64,000 nucleotides of DNA, taken from Nemophila menziesii. Taxonomy: Eukaryota; Streptophyta; Magnoliopsida; Boraginales; Hydrophyllaceae. This document shows, one piece after another, positions 1 through 10,855 of the stretch. Under the pieces are notes generated by a model. The model did no database searches, was not told the origin of the DNA, and saw only the letters and a list, made by a program, of their open reading frames with translations. Made by a program: the position numbers and the translations under genes. The DNA is taken from positions 9,424,001 through 9,488,000 of the forward strand of contig JARWIR010000008.1 in assembly GCA_029959085.1 (NCBI GenBank). The letters run 5' to 3'. Every line of letters begins with the position of its first letter. Positions within the stretch are counted from its first letter, which is position 1.

Positions 1-3000
1 GGTTATGAGTATAGCGACTAAGTCTGCTCACGGCATAGGCAATATCAAGTCGAGTGTAGTTCATTAAGAACATTACACTTCCTATGATTTTAGCATATTC
101 ATTTTGGGATACAGCATCCCCAACATGTTTAGATAAGTTAATGCTAGAATCATAAGGAGTATTTACAGGTGTTACTTCAAAGGAATTGAACTTCTTCAGC
201 ATCCTTTCTACGTAATGAGACTGATTCAGGGTAATACCATTACTGCTTCTAATGATTTTTACCCCAAGTATCACATCAGCTTCTCCCATGTCTTTCATGT
301 CGAATATGGAAGACAAGAAACGTTTAGTCTCATTTATAATATGAATAGTAGTACCAAAGATGAGCATGTCATCTACATAAAGGCAGATGATAACACACTC
401 TGAATTTGTTACCTTGGAGTAAACACATGAATCAGAAGTGTTAGCTATAAACCCATATGAAATGAGAGTACTATCTAGTTTTTCATACCAATTTTTCGGT
501 GCCTGTTTCAAACCAAACAAGGATTTTTTCAACTTACACACCTTGTCCCCTTGACCAGGGACCACACACCCTTCAGGTTGAGCCATGTAGATCTCTTCAT
601 CTAGATCTCCGTTCAAGAACGCGGTTTTGACATCCATTTGATGTATTACAAGTTCGTGAATGACGACTAATGCAATAAGGGTTCTTATCGTGGCAATTTT
701 GGTCACTGGGGAATAGGTGTCAAAGTAATCTTGACCTTTCTTTTGGGTGAAGCCCTTAATAACAAGTCTGGCTTTGAATTTTTCTATTGAGCCATCGGGT
801 CTCAATTTTTTCTTAAAAATCCATTTGCTACTAATCGCTTTGCTACCCCTAGGTAAGTTGGTTAATTCCCATGTATTGTTACTTTTGATTGACTCAAGTT
901 CACTGTTAATAGCCTCTTTCCAAAAACTAGCATCTATAGATTTTAAAGCATCATCATAAGTTTTTGGGTCATCCTCCATGAGGAAACAATTGACTACATG
1001 TTCGTCTAATAGATCGATGTGAGAACCTTCTGTTATAAAGGCTGTTATAAAGTCAGGGCCGAAGCTAGACTCGATCCTGCGCCTCTTACTTCTCCTAGGT
1101 TCTTCCTCGGGAATACTACTAGGCTCCATGGAAGTGGAGGGGTTAGGAAAAACATCACAAAGAGGTACCACATCATTAGTAGATAAATTATCAACAGGTA
1201 AAGAAGTATTGACAGTATTTAAATCTTTCAAAGGAAAAACATGTTCAAAGAATTCAGCGTCTCTAGATTCACAAATAGAGTTATCTTCTAATGACAAGAA
1301 TCTGTATGCCGCACTATTTTGAGCGTATCCTATGAAAATTGAGTCAATGGTTTTGGGACCAACGGCGACTGTTTTAAAATCAGGTAGTTTGACTTTGGCT
1401 AGACACCCCCACACTTTTAAAAATTTCAGGTTTGGTGGAAAACCCTTCCACATTTCATACGGGGTCTTTTCTAGGGATTTATGTGGTACCCTATTAAGTA
1501 CATAACAGGCTGACAAGACAGCTTCCCCCCACATGTTGTTTGGTAAACCTGAACTTATTAACATGGCATTCATAGTCTCTTTAAGGGACCTATTCTTTCT
1601 TTCTGCTATGCCGTTTTGTTGGGGTGTATAAGGGGCACTAAGTTCGTGGATAATCCCATTTGTTTTACAAAACTCTTTAAGGGAATTAGAACTGTACTCG
1701 CCTCCTCTATCGGACCTAAGTCGTTTGATTTTACAGTCTAGTTGGTTTTCAACTTCGGCTTTATATTTTAAAAACGCATTTTCCGCCTCATCTTTAGTTT
1801 TAAGAAGATACACTTTAGTAAACCTAGAGTAGTCATCTACGAAGGTTATGTAATAAAGTTTTCCACCTCTACTAGCGGAGTTTTTAAAATCAGCTAAGTC
1901 CGAATGAACTAATTCAAGTAGTTTAGTTTGTCTCGTGGTAACGGGTTTAAAAGGTTTTTTCGCAAGTTTGGACTCTACACATATTTGACATTTTTCAAAG
2001 TCATCCACGTTGTTAACGGGTATTAGTCCAAGATTTTTAAGCCTTTTAATAGACGCAACATTTAAATGGCCTAGTCTACCGTGCCACGTTTGAACGGACT
2101 CAACAATATAAGCGGAATTAGATGCATTCTCATTAAGGGTTACAGTGTTTAAAACAAACAAGCCATTATTAAGGTACCCTTTCCCCACGAATTCGTCATT
2201 TTTGGTGATAATGACTTTACCCCCCTCGAAGACAAGTTTGAGACTAACTTTATTAAGGAGAGCCCCGGAAACTAAGTTCCTACGGAGAGAGGGGACGAAG
2301 AGAACATCATTTAGTTCAAGAGTCTTACCAGAGGTGAGTCTGAGGGGAACCTGACCTTTCCCAAGAACAGTAGCGGTGGAAGAGTCACCCAAGTACACAC
2401 ACTCACCATCAGTTGTTTTTTCGAATTTCTTGAACAAGGCTTTGTTTGCGCAGAAATGGCGAGAAGCTCCAGTGTCAAGGATCCACTCACTCTTATTCTC
2501 TACCAAGTTTACCTCAACCATTACCGCAGCGATGATTTCTTCGGTCTCAGTCAGATTCGCGGCAGCTTTGGGACCCTGGCCAGCTCTCTGGGGACATTCA
2601 AAAGCTTTGTGCCCTTCTTTGCCACAACAGTAACAGGCCCCTTTAGGTTTTTGAATCTTACCAGAGATCTTGAATCCTCCACCTTGTTTGTTGGTGTTGC
2701 CGCGATTCTTATTTCCCCCAGACTTAGATTTGTTGGACCCTTGTTGCTTTCCCTTCCCTTTGAACCTATCTTTGTTACCTTGGCCAGAACCTTCGACTAG
2801 ATTAGCTTTGGAGGAATGAGAAGGGAAAGAGATTGACTTATCCTTTAGTCGATTCGCTTCTTCGACTTGGATGTGGCTGATGAGCTCTTGGAGGGTCATT
2901 TCTTTCTTTTTGTGCTTGAGGTGGTTGCGGTATTCACTCCAAGATGGGGGAAATTTCTCAAGCAAAATGTTGGCTTGAAGAATTTCACACATCTTCATGC

Positions 3001-3484
3001 CTTCGGCGATTACCTCCGCGCATAGGTTCTCGTACACGTGAAGTTGTTCAGTCATGGGTTTCTGATCCGTAAGTCTAAAGTTATACCAATTCCCAGTCAC
3101 GTACTTTTTCTTACCCGAATCATCAGCCCCATACTTCTTCTCGAGAGTTTCCCATATGACCTTTGCCGATTTCTCTTTGGCAAGGAGGTCAAAGATGGGA
3201 TTAGTAACGTTGTTCAACATCCAGCCCCGAGCCATGGTGTTAGCTCTTTTGAACCTAGATTCGAGGGCATCATGCCTAGCTAGCTCTTGTTCAGTATGGG
3301 CTCCAATTTCCAAAAGTGGAGGAGCCTCGACTATAGCAAAGTCGAGTTCATACTGTTCAAGGCATATCATTATTTTTTGCGCCCAACGCTTATAGTTAGA
3401 ACCATTAAGGGGTTCTAACTTGTTCGCGTCGAGAAGTGGCTTAGTGTTCAAAGAGGAACCAACAGCCGAAATAGGAAGAGCCAT
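1..3484 (-). CDS. Ty1/copia Gag-Pol polyprotein, uninterrupted, 3' part outside window
   Basis: Polyprotein of an LTR retrotransposon. It would supply the capsid and the enzymes for reverse transcription and integration. I read the minus frame codon by codon from the ATG at 3484-3482 to the window edge and found no stop in 1,161 codons. It starts MALPISAV. Order: Gag; CCHC zinc knuckle CYCCGKEGHKAFEC near 2635-2594; protease motif WILDTGAS near 2485-2462; GAG-pre-integrase WHGRLGHLN near 2085; integrase core with HSDLADF and the later QQNG..ERKN motif; reverse transcriptase with DVKTAFLNGDL near 640 and catalytic YVDDM at 379-365; then the start of the RT tail/RNase H region (YAVSRLSRY) at the edge. 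RNase H and the 3' LTR lie outside. An open frame this long implies a recent insertion. Family confidence is high; the lineage within copia is not resolved. Confidence 0.95.
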   Translation of the reverse strand, partial: MALPISAVGSSLNTKPLLDANKLEPLNGSNYKRWAQKIMICLEQYELDFAIVEAPPLLEIGAHTEQELARHDALESRFKRANTMARGWMLNNVTNPIFDLLAKEKSAKVIWETLEKKYGADDSGKKKYVTGNWYNFRLTDQKPMTEQLHVYENLCAEVIAEGMKMCEILQANILLEKFPPSWSEYRNHLKHKKKEMTLQELISHIQVEEANRLKDKSISFPSHSSKANLVEGSGQGNKDRFKGKGKQQGSNKSKSGGNKNRGNTNKQGGGFKISGKIQKPKGACYCCGKEGHKAFECPQRAGQGPKAAANLTETEEIIAAVMVEVNLVENKSEWILDTGASRHFCANKALFKKFEKTTDGECVYLGDSSTATVLGKGQVPLRLTSGKTLELNDVLFVPSLRRNLVSGALLNKVSLKLVFEGGKVIITKNDEFVGKGYLNNGLFVLNTVTLNENASNSAYIVESVQTWHGRLGHLNVASIKRLKNLGLIPVNNVDDFEKCQICVESKLAKKPFKPVTTRQTKLLELVHSDLADFKNSASRGGKLYYITFVDDYSRFTKVYLLKTKDEAENAFLKYKAEVENQLDCKIKRLRSDRGGEYSSNSLKEFCKTNGIIHELSAPYTPQQNGIAERKNRSLKETMNAMLISSGLPNNMWGEAVLSACYVLNRVPHKSLEKTPYEMWKGFPPNLKFLKVWGCLAKVKLPDFKTVAVGPKTIDSIFIGYAQNSAAYRFLSLEDNSICESRDAEFFEHVFPLKDLNTVNTSLPVDNLSTNDVVPLCDVFPNPSTSMEPSSIPEEEPRRSKRRRIESSFGPDFITAFITEGSHIDLLDEHVVNCFLMEDDPKTYDDALKSIDASFWKEAINSELESIKSNNTWELTNLPRGSKAISSKWIFKKKLRPDGSIEKFKARLVIKGFTQKKGQDYFDTYSPVTKIATIRTLIALVVIHELVIHQMDVKTAFLNGDLDEEIYMAQPEGCVVPGQGDKVCKLKKSLFGLKQAPKNWYEKLDSTLISYGFIANTSDSCVYSKVTNSECVIICLYVDDMLIFGTTIHIINETKRFLSSIFDMKDMGEADVILGVKIIRSSNGITLNQSHYVERMLKKFNSFEVTPVNTPYDSSINLSKHVGDAVSQNEYAKIIGSVMFLMNYTRLDIAYAVSRLSRYTHN

Positions 3485-4140
3485 TTTCTAAAATAACCGG
3501 TGGAAAAGAAAATGAATATCTTTTTAAATTGTTATTAAAATAACCACCAGTTGTACAAAAGAAATGGTTTCCCGAAAAGAAAAGTAATGAAAATAAAAAC
3601 GAGATTAAGTGTAAACAAACTCTTACACGGAAAAAATGAAATAACAATTACACGGAAATTGAAATAACGTTTACACGGAAATTGAAATAACAATACACGG
3701 AAATTCCAATAACAATACACGGAAAACGGAAATACACTTACACGATAAAGGAAAACGAAGTCACCGTCAAACTATGGTTGTTAAAAAGATATTCCGGAGT
3801 GACCGGTATCTCTAACAGAACTAAAACTGCGTTTAAGAAAATATAGAGAGTAGGTGGTGAGGCAGAGAGTGTTTCCTTGGTGTATTTTCGTAGTCTGCTA
3901 AGAGTGTAGAGAGTGCTCTTTAAATAGGGGAGTGGAAAGGAGGACCCAAGCCTTTCAGAAACGTCCTCATTAAAGCCCATGATTTCCTCCCGAAATTGGC
4001 TTAATTGGGTTGACGTTTTTTAGTCTTGTAACCCCCACGTTTTATTTGATTTGATTTTCTGTAACAGCTTAGTTGACCCACGTGTTTGACTTGACTAAGT
4101 AACAGCTGGGATATTCTTTCACCTTAACGTGTGCGAGATT
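3485..4140 (-). repeat. Copia leader/LTR region with tandem TTTCCGTGTA repeats
   Basis: Untranslated DNA upstream of the copia start codon. Between about 3624 and 3752 a unit reading TTTCCGTGTA(A)-N4-GTTATTTCAA on the minus strand is repeated five to six times at 18-30 bp spacing. A copia primer-binding site and the LTR edges should lie here or just upstream, but I see no convincing match to the usual tRNA-Met site, so the boundaries are unresolved. Confidence 0.55.
3919..3927 (-). promoter_or_regulatory. TATA-like box of the copia element
   Basis: On the minus strand the sequence reads CCCCTATTTAAAGAGC, a good plant TATA box. It lies about 435 bp upstream of the polyprotein ATG, so transcription would start near 3890 and give a leader of about 400 nt. 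That position suits the 5' LTR promoter of this element. Inferred from sequence and position only. Confidence 0.5.
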
Positions 4141-4391
4141 CGTGGAGCTTTGCCTCTACGTTTAAGTTGAGTAGTCAACCCTCCACACTATAAGAGCTGG
4201 TACAAAATCCATTTCATTTTTCATTTTTTGACTCCCCAAACTCCCCACGACCCACGCCTCACGCCGTCGCCGGTGCCGGGCCGGGTCGGGTGGGTGGGTG
4301 GTGGTGGTGGTGCGCGCGTGTGGGTTATCCCATTGCTTTGCTATGTGCATGGTTGTTGGCCATTTGGACATTTTTAATATTACTCTATATA

Positions 4392-4433
4392 AAAGAAGCA
4401 AACAAACCTCTTCTCCCACCGATGTGGGATAAC
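4392..4433 (-). promoter_or_regulatory. USE-like TCCCACATCG motif followed by a TATA box
   Basis: On the minus strand TCCCACATCG is followed about 28 bp later by TATATAGAG. The first motif matches the upstream sequence element of plant U-snRNA promoters. No snRNA sequence follows: downstream is a GC-rich CACC/GTGG stretch and then the copia leader. The motif is also common in plant retrotransposon promoters, which is the more likely explanation here. Confidence 0.4.
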
Positions 4434-4954
4434 ATTAAAAAGGTCCAAAATGTATTCTTGCTAACTTTCAAGTTTTCCAACAAAAAGAACCAGGAAATTC
4501 ATGTACTAAGTGACTGCCCTTATGTTGCACGTTCTCTAGTAAGATTATTGTGAGACTATCCCAACCGGAAGCTTGGAGTTTGTTGAGTTCAATTCTCTAT
4601 TTATTATTCAATATCTTAAACCCTTAATAGGTGATATATTTAAAATATATTTTGTAGAGTATTATTTTGATGAGATAATTTATCCCTTATAAGGGAGAGA
4701 AAAACCGCAACCAAAAGTATTGCGTGCCATATCAGGGAATAGAATTTAGTATCTCATCTCTATCCACTAACTAAAGAATCGGAACTTAAAGTTCAAGAGA
4801 GGAGTCATTTGCGAAGTGTTACAAACAATATCCCAAATGCATTCATATTACACATAGAATATTGTAAAATCCCATAAATATACTGTTAACGCTCCAGTAT
4901 AGATTATTGTCCTAGAAAGACATATAACAAATATGTCAACAAATGCATTTAACC
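4434..4954. other. Gene-less stretch between copia leader and minisatellite
   Basis: AT-rich DNA with no supported gene. It probably belongs to the older copia relic whose 3' end is at 12433-14786, because the minisatellite that follows continues on the far side of the 5140-12432 insertion. I could not find the 5' LTR of that relic here. Confidence 0.3.
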
Positions 4955-5125
4955 AACGCTTGAAGCGTGGTGAGCTTAGAATAATACTAACCAGCACATG
5001 AAGTGTGGTGAATCTACAATATCTCTAACCAACGCATGAAGCGTGATAAACATGTAATGTATATAACCAACACATGAAGCGTGGTGGATATGTAATCAGA
5101 GGAACCAACACATAAAGCGCGTAAA
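4955..5125 (+). repeat. Palindromic minisatellite, left part (about 5 units)
   Basis: Units of about 36 bp carry the core AACCAACGCATGAAGCGTGGTG near 4953, 4990, 5028, 5062 and 5103. Each core is an imperfect palindrome (ACGC..GCGT) that could form a small hairpin. The array resumes at 12437 beyond the inserted copia element. Confidence 0.7.
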
Positions 5126-5139
5126 ACTTGTAATGCATC

Positions 5140-5571
5140 TGTAAGAAAAATATATGAATAAATAATTATGTATTATTTATTTATTATATTTTTTAGTCCG
5201 CCAAAAGTAAGTTACTAAATATAAGGTTATTAATTTAAAATTCAAAATTAATAACTGTGGAAGTTATAAAATCAGATACGACACTTCTTGATTACCCACT
5301 ATTTTTTAAGAGACAAAATTCTATCAGAGAGACTAATGTATCTAATTCATACAAACGCTTCCCTCTATTGTTTCTTCTCTCTGCAATTAACAAATACACC
5401 CACATCAAAAATCATAAGGCTCTTAGGTTGTGAAAATAGAGGTCTATCATCCAGTAAGAAGATCCACGGCCGTAGGATTAGGTTTCCAAATAATTCAATT
5501 CCGCTACTATTCAAGAGGTATTCTTATAATAAATATTTTGTTATTTAATTTAATTCTAATTAAATATTACA
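5140..5571 (+). repeat. 5' LTR (432 bp)
   Basis: Direct-repeat partner of 11990-12432. It begins TGTAAG and ends ATTACA. Aligned by eye, the two copies differ at roughly 17-19 positions, about 4-5 percent, plus a few indels. The largest indel is 16 bp (GTGTATATCTGATAAC) present only in the right copy, near 12126. Confidence 0.9.
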
Positions 5572-5572
5572 A

Positions 5573-5585
5573 TTAGTATTAGAGA
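5573..5585 (+). other. Degenerate primer-binding site
   Basis: TTAGTATTAGAGA directly after the left LTR resembles TTGGTATCAGAGC, the plant tRNA-Met-initiator primer site of copia elements, with three or four changes. Its position supports the LTR end chosen at 5571. The changes would weaken or abolish priming. Confidence 0.55.
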
Positions 5586-6134
5586 ATGTGATATTAATTA
5601 GATTTTTTGATTTGTGGGCTGAATTTGCTTCAAACGTGTGTGATAGAATATTTTTTTTGAAAAGATTTTTTTCGGTCAAAAGAAAAAGAAACTGTTGAAA
5701 AGATTGCATTGAAAAAAATGTTGAGATCTGTTATTAGTTTTGTTTGATTAAAAAAAATGTTAGGAAAAGATTGCATGAATTTATTTGCTTACTGTTTCAT
5801 TTTTCTTTCATCTATTAATATGATGAGGAAAAAAAAAAAAAAAAGGAATCATGCGAAACATCATATGCAAGCCTTCGCATATGTTGATATTGATAATAGC
5901 ACAAAGTTTTAATATCATTATCATGTGGCCATATAGTCTGGTATGTTTGAAAGTTTGTTTAATAATGGAACCTGTTTTCTTTAGAAAAGGATTTCGGATT
6001 ATTATTTTAGAAAAAAAACAGAAGGCATTTTGTGGGATTTGAACTTAAGATATCCATTTAATGAATCGTCTAACTATTTGTGTCATTTAATCTTTTTGGA
6101 TTAGTAAAGTGTCTATAATTATATATTATTGTTA

Positions 6135-6180
<46 letters not shown>

Positions 6181-7158
6181 CAATTTTGGTATTCTCTCTT
6201 TGGTTGTTTTTATTTTTTTAGAGAGAAAAATGGTGTGGACACGATCTCGGAGATCACGAGTATCATGGCTTGAACTACTGGCAAAGTACAAAAGGCTCCA
6301 CAAGAAAGTAAAAAAAATTTAATGGATCATTATGGATTCATAGACCAAAAGTTGAAATGACACTGGAACAAAATCAAGCATTTGAGTACTGTCTCAATGC
6401 ACTCCGCTATAAAATGAGACCTAATAACACTTTTATACAACATGAAGTAGTTGTGAATAAGATAATTCAAGATGTTGTTAATTGGTGTGTTCTCTTACAT
6501 GAACATGAAAAGGTTTATATTCTTTTCTATACTTTGCCAATATGTATGTGAAGGAGTCTCGATATCTTATGGGAAAGAAAGTTTCCCGCAGACCATGTTC
6601 ATGGGAGAGAAGCAACATATGAGTGGCTAATCTATGGTTTGACTGAATCCCATTTGTGGAAACATTATATTAGCTCCACTAGGTCGGACCAATGCAACTG
6701 TGGAATGCATTCCCAAACTACTGATATGGATAAATTTAATCTCTCTATGAGGAAGCGAACTTTAAGGAGTCCATTACTAAGTTAATGTTTTGAAATTTTG
6801 CTTAGTAGTTTGGTTTTTGATTTTTTAATCATTGTTCGTTTAGTATTGTATTAGTTGTTTTTTATTTAATTCAGTTATTTGTTTATCAAACTTATTTTTT
6901 CATTATGTATAAATTCATCATGTTTATTTGATTAATTTTTTTAGTAGTTTTTCATACAATATTACTCTATTTATGTTAGAGTAATTAGGAGTTCAAGTGA
7001 AACTTATTTTGCAGTTAATGAAATTAAATGAATAGTTAAGACAAACAACATATAGTGATTCATGATTGGGAACATAGTGAACTTTCTTTCTTACTTATTT
7101 TGTTATCTTTCTTGTTCATTATATTTGCATTAATAGCATTGGGTAGTTAAATAATTGT
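5586..7158 (+). other. Internal leader region of the copia element, no gene recognised
   Basis: Untranslated or decayed DNA between primer site and gag. It contains an A-run near 5829 and a (TA)n tract at 6137-6175. One stretch (about 6357-6720) reads as short open pieces such as EQNQAFEYCLNALRYKM and FPADHVHGREATYEWL, broken by stops. I do not recognise it. It could be a captured gene fragment or chance. Confidence 0.4.
6137..6175. repeat. (TA)n microsatellite
   Basis: About 20 uninterrupted TA units inside the leader of the 5140-12432 copia element. Confidence 0.9.
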
Positions 7159-8033
7159 ATGTATGCTAATGGAAATCTCTTAGTTTATAAGAAAATAACA
7201 TCGAAAACACTCATTGATGATCTCAAAGGAGAAAAAATGAATGGTGAGAACTATACCTTTGGTTATCTCAAAATACATTATGTTCTAGAGGAACAAGTTA
7301 TTCTTGAAGTTATTAACAATGTCATGGCTCACCCTGAGGAAAACAACACAGCTTAAAACAAAAGGGACATGGAGGGTTATGTGAAATGGAAAAAGAGACA
7401 TTCCACTGCAATAGGCATCTTGATAAGCTCCATGGATGACGATCTTGTCTATAATTGTTAATAATACCCTACTGCTCACGAGATGTGAAATCTCTTAATG
7501 AAAAATACGAGGGTATGACTATGACTAAGTTGAGTCAATTGATCATTAAGATTTGACACTTACAAGAAGAAACCTAATCAAACCATGCAACAACATCTCC
7601 AGGAGATGTCTAACATGATTAGGGAAATTAAGACTGCATGTCATAACCTTACTGATGAACATCATGTTCAAGCTGTGATCCGATCTCTTTCACATAAGTG
7701 GGAGCATATGAAGATAAAATTGACTCAAAATGACGAAATAAAAAAAATTGATGATATTGCTCGTCATGTGACTTTGGAAGTAAACGTCTTGATGCAATTA
7801 AGCCTCAGGGTCAGACTTATATATTGCCGAGTCAAGTTCCCACAAAAGTTCTGGCATTAAGTGCAAGAACAATGGGAAGAGAAACGAAAATGAGCATGCT
7901 TCCAAGAAGAACAAGAATGGTGGTAACGATAAAAGAGAACGTTTTTTTTTGCAAGAAGAAAGACGAGAGTAAAGTGAAATTCTATAGTTGTGACATTATC
8001 GGTCACTTCGCTCGCAGGTGCAGAGAAAGATAG
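7159..8033 (+). pseudogene. Copia gag remnant
   Basis: Broken nucleocapsid/capsid coding region. Pieces that fit copia Gag: ENYTFGYLKIHYVLEEQ (about 7231-7290), then SHKWEHMKIKLTQND and HVTLEVN (about 7690-7790, Gag_pre/UBN2 type), then YSCDIIGHFARRCRER (7981-8030), a zinc knuckle CX2CX4HX4C that has lost its first cysteine. At least two frame changes and several stops separate the pieces. It cannot make a functional Gag. Confidence 0.75.
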
Positions 8034-8084
8034 CAATGTTATTCACTTCTTGTAACTTTACTTTTGTTACTAGTACTGTATTGC

Positions 8085-10855
8085 TAGCTGATTCTAATCC
8101 TTTGTGGACTGTAAATTCAGAAGCGATAGACCATGTAGCCAAAGACCGAGAGGCATATGTAGAGTATCATCTCATTCCATAGGGAACGAGATGGATTTAT
8201 GTAGGAGACAACAACAAGGTTTTAGACAAAGGAGTTGACACTTGCAAGTTGAACTTGCAAAGTGGTCATACCTTGTACCTGCTTAATGTACTTTACACAC
8301 CTGGAATTCGACGTAAATTGGTCTCCGTCACTGTTCTTCTAGGATTAGGTTTTAATATGCATTTCCGTAACATACAAGTGTATATCTATTATAAAGCTAA
8401 GTATTATGGTTCTGGCTTTATTTCTCATTGTTTAATCGTACTAGGTGATGATAACTCGTTTAATTGTTATTATGTAAGTGGTTTTTTTCTACTAGTACTT
8501 CTTCTAGTCATTCTAACGTAGAAGAAAGTATATGGCATGCTAGACTAGGTCATATTGGTCAAGACCGCGTGAATTTGTTGGCTAAGGCGAATCCTTTTGG
8601 GTTCATTGACTGAAGCCAGCTTTCAAACTTATGAATATTGTCTAGCAGGTAAAGAAAAACGATAACCATTTAGAAAATTTAAAAGAGTCGAGTACCTATT
8701 GCAAGTAATTCATTTAGAAATCTGTGACCCAATGAATTAAAAATATACGTGGGGACATTATTTCATCAATTTATAGATGATATCACTAGGTTTAGTTATG
8801 TCTACCTGATTTTTCATAGATCCGGAGCATTGAAATGTTCTTATGATATTTTCAATGAAGTAGAAAATCAGTTAGAGAGGAAGGAGAAAAACCTTAAACC
8901 TCAACCGCGGACGTGAATATCTATTGAGACAGTTGAAAGAACTGTGTGATGAAAGACGGAGAACTCTCCTAGAAATGGTTAAGTCTATTATGGCACAAGC
9001 TAATCTTTCAATATCTTATTGGAGAGATGTCTTGCTTACCTCTAGTTATATACTTATCCGAGTACCAACAAAAACCGTTCCATCAACTCTTTATGAACTA
9101 CTTGTCTTCCTGGGGTCGGCAGGCTATGTTCATGATCTATTTCACAAATATGGAAAAATTAGATCCAAGAGGCACCTAGATCACTCTAAAGGAAATGTGT
9201 TTATTGGAGAACACAACGATGGAGGTCTTATTGAAATTGAATCACGAGATGTTAAATTCTTAGAGAATGGTTTTCTTAGTATAGGTGAGGTTGATATAAA
9301 TTCTATTCTATGTGAATATAATGAGAATTGGGTGGATGATATACAAACAAATGTGAACCCTGACGAGGTAACACATACTCAAGAAGCAGAGAATAACGAT
9401 CCTCTATAACTTGAGACAGTTGAAACCATTACATCATCTAATAATCCTATTTCTCAATATTCTCAACCTAAGAGAAGTGCTAGGGGTTTAGTTCCTCTTC
9501 GTCGATTTGAAATCGAAGGAGAAGTCTTTATGATAACTCCACAAGACATGGAAACACCTCGAGTCGTAAATGAAGCACATTCACGTCCTGCTAAGAATGA
9601 ATGGAGAAAAGCAATGGAAGACCAAAATGGATGTCACAACTGCGTTTCTAAATGGAGATTTAGAAGAATTTATTTTCATGGAACAACCCTCGAGTTTTAG
9701 TGCAAAAGATCAAGAGAACAAAGTATGTAGATTGTTGAAATCAATTTATGGTCTTAAACAAGTCTCGAGAAAGTGGAATATGATATTTCATGAAGTCATT
9801 TCATCAAATGGATTTGAGATGATAAGTGAAGACCACTATGTTTATATTAAACGTTCCAATAATTTTTTGTAATTTTGTCTATATATGTTGATGACATCCT
9901 ATTATCTGGGAATGATAAAGAGTTTATTCAAGCTAATAAGGAGTGGTTAGCTTCTTAATTTGATATGAAAGATATGGAAGAAGAAAATAATATTCTTGGT
10001 GTTAAGATTCACAGAGATAGGTCTAGAAGACTATTATCTTTATCTCAAGAACCTTAAATCATGAATATACTCGAATGATTTAGTATGACTAAATTCAATG
10101 CCATTGACACTCCTGTAGCTGTAGTAAAAGGAATAAACTTAACGCTCGACATGTGTCCTAGTACTCCACAAGAGAAACATAGAATGTATACAGTGCCATA
10201 TTCTAGTGCCATAGATAGTCTTATATATGTTATGATATGAAATAGGCCAGACATATGTTATATGGTAGGTTTAGTTAGTCATTTTCAATCGAACCCGTGA
10301 CAAGAGAATTTGACAGCTGTGAAAAGGATATTGAGATATCTAAAAAGGAACTATGGATCATGCCTTATGCTTTCATGGAAATAAATTACACCTACAAGCA
10401 TATATTACATTGTTTGGGTTAGTGATATATATCTGCGTATATATATACCTCATGTCATGTATTCTTGTTGAATAATTGCGCAATTTCTTGAAGTAGTAAG
10501 AAACAAACTTGTGTAATTTTGTTCACAATGGAAGTTGAGTTCGTAGCATGCTCAGCTGTGGTTCAAGAAGCTGTTTGGTTAAAAGGTTCTTCGAACATTT
10601 AGGATTCTCAAGAGATAGTGGGAGTCATATTACTTTACATTGTGATAGCCAAGCTGAAATGGCTTGTGCGAAAGCTCCTAAGTATCATAGTAAGACCAAA
10701 CACATTGATATAAAGTATAACTTTTGTTAGAGATATTATTGCACAAAAGGATGTTAGTTTGCAATATATACACACACGCAATATGCTTGTTGATCCGTTC
10801 ATAAAGGATATCCCTATGGATATATTTATTGATATGTTAGATCTATATGATTAAG
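8085..10855 (+). pseudogene. Copia pol remnant (PR, INT, RT, RNase H)
   Basis: Decayed polyprotein in several frames. Protease: WTVNSEAIDHV near 8105 where copia has D-S-G at the active site, so the catalytic Asp is now Asn. GAG-pre-integrase: WHARLGHIGQDR near 8533. Integrase C-terminal half: SISYWRDVLLTSSYI and FHKYGKIRSKRH, 9008-9180. Reverse transcriptase: MDVTTAFLNGDLEE near 9630, KSIYGLKQVSRKW near 9745, then after a frame change YVDDILLSGND near 9885. RNase H: FTMEVEFVACSAVVQEAVW near 10523 and HCDSQAEMACAKAPKYHSKTKHIDI (10638-10715, the Asp-containing segment). Many in-frame stops. Not functional. Confidence 0.85.

Noticed and set aside
4392..4433. A U6 or U-snRNA gene
   Set aside because: The promoter-like motifs are present, but no snRNA sequence follows at the expected distance.
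4955..5125. CRISPR-like array of palindromic repeats
   Set aside because: The units diverge and the sequences between them are parts of the same repeat; this is a plant nuclear retrotransposon context, so a minisatellite is the right reading.
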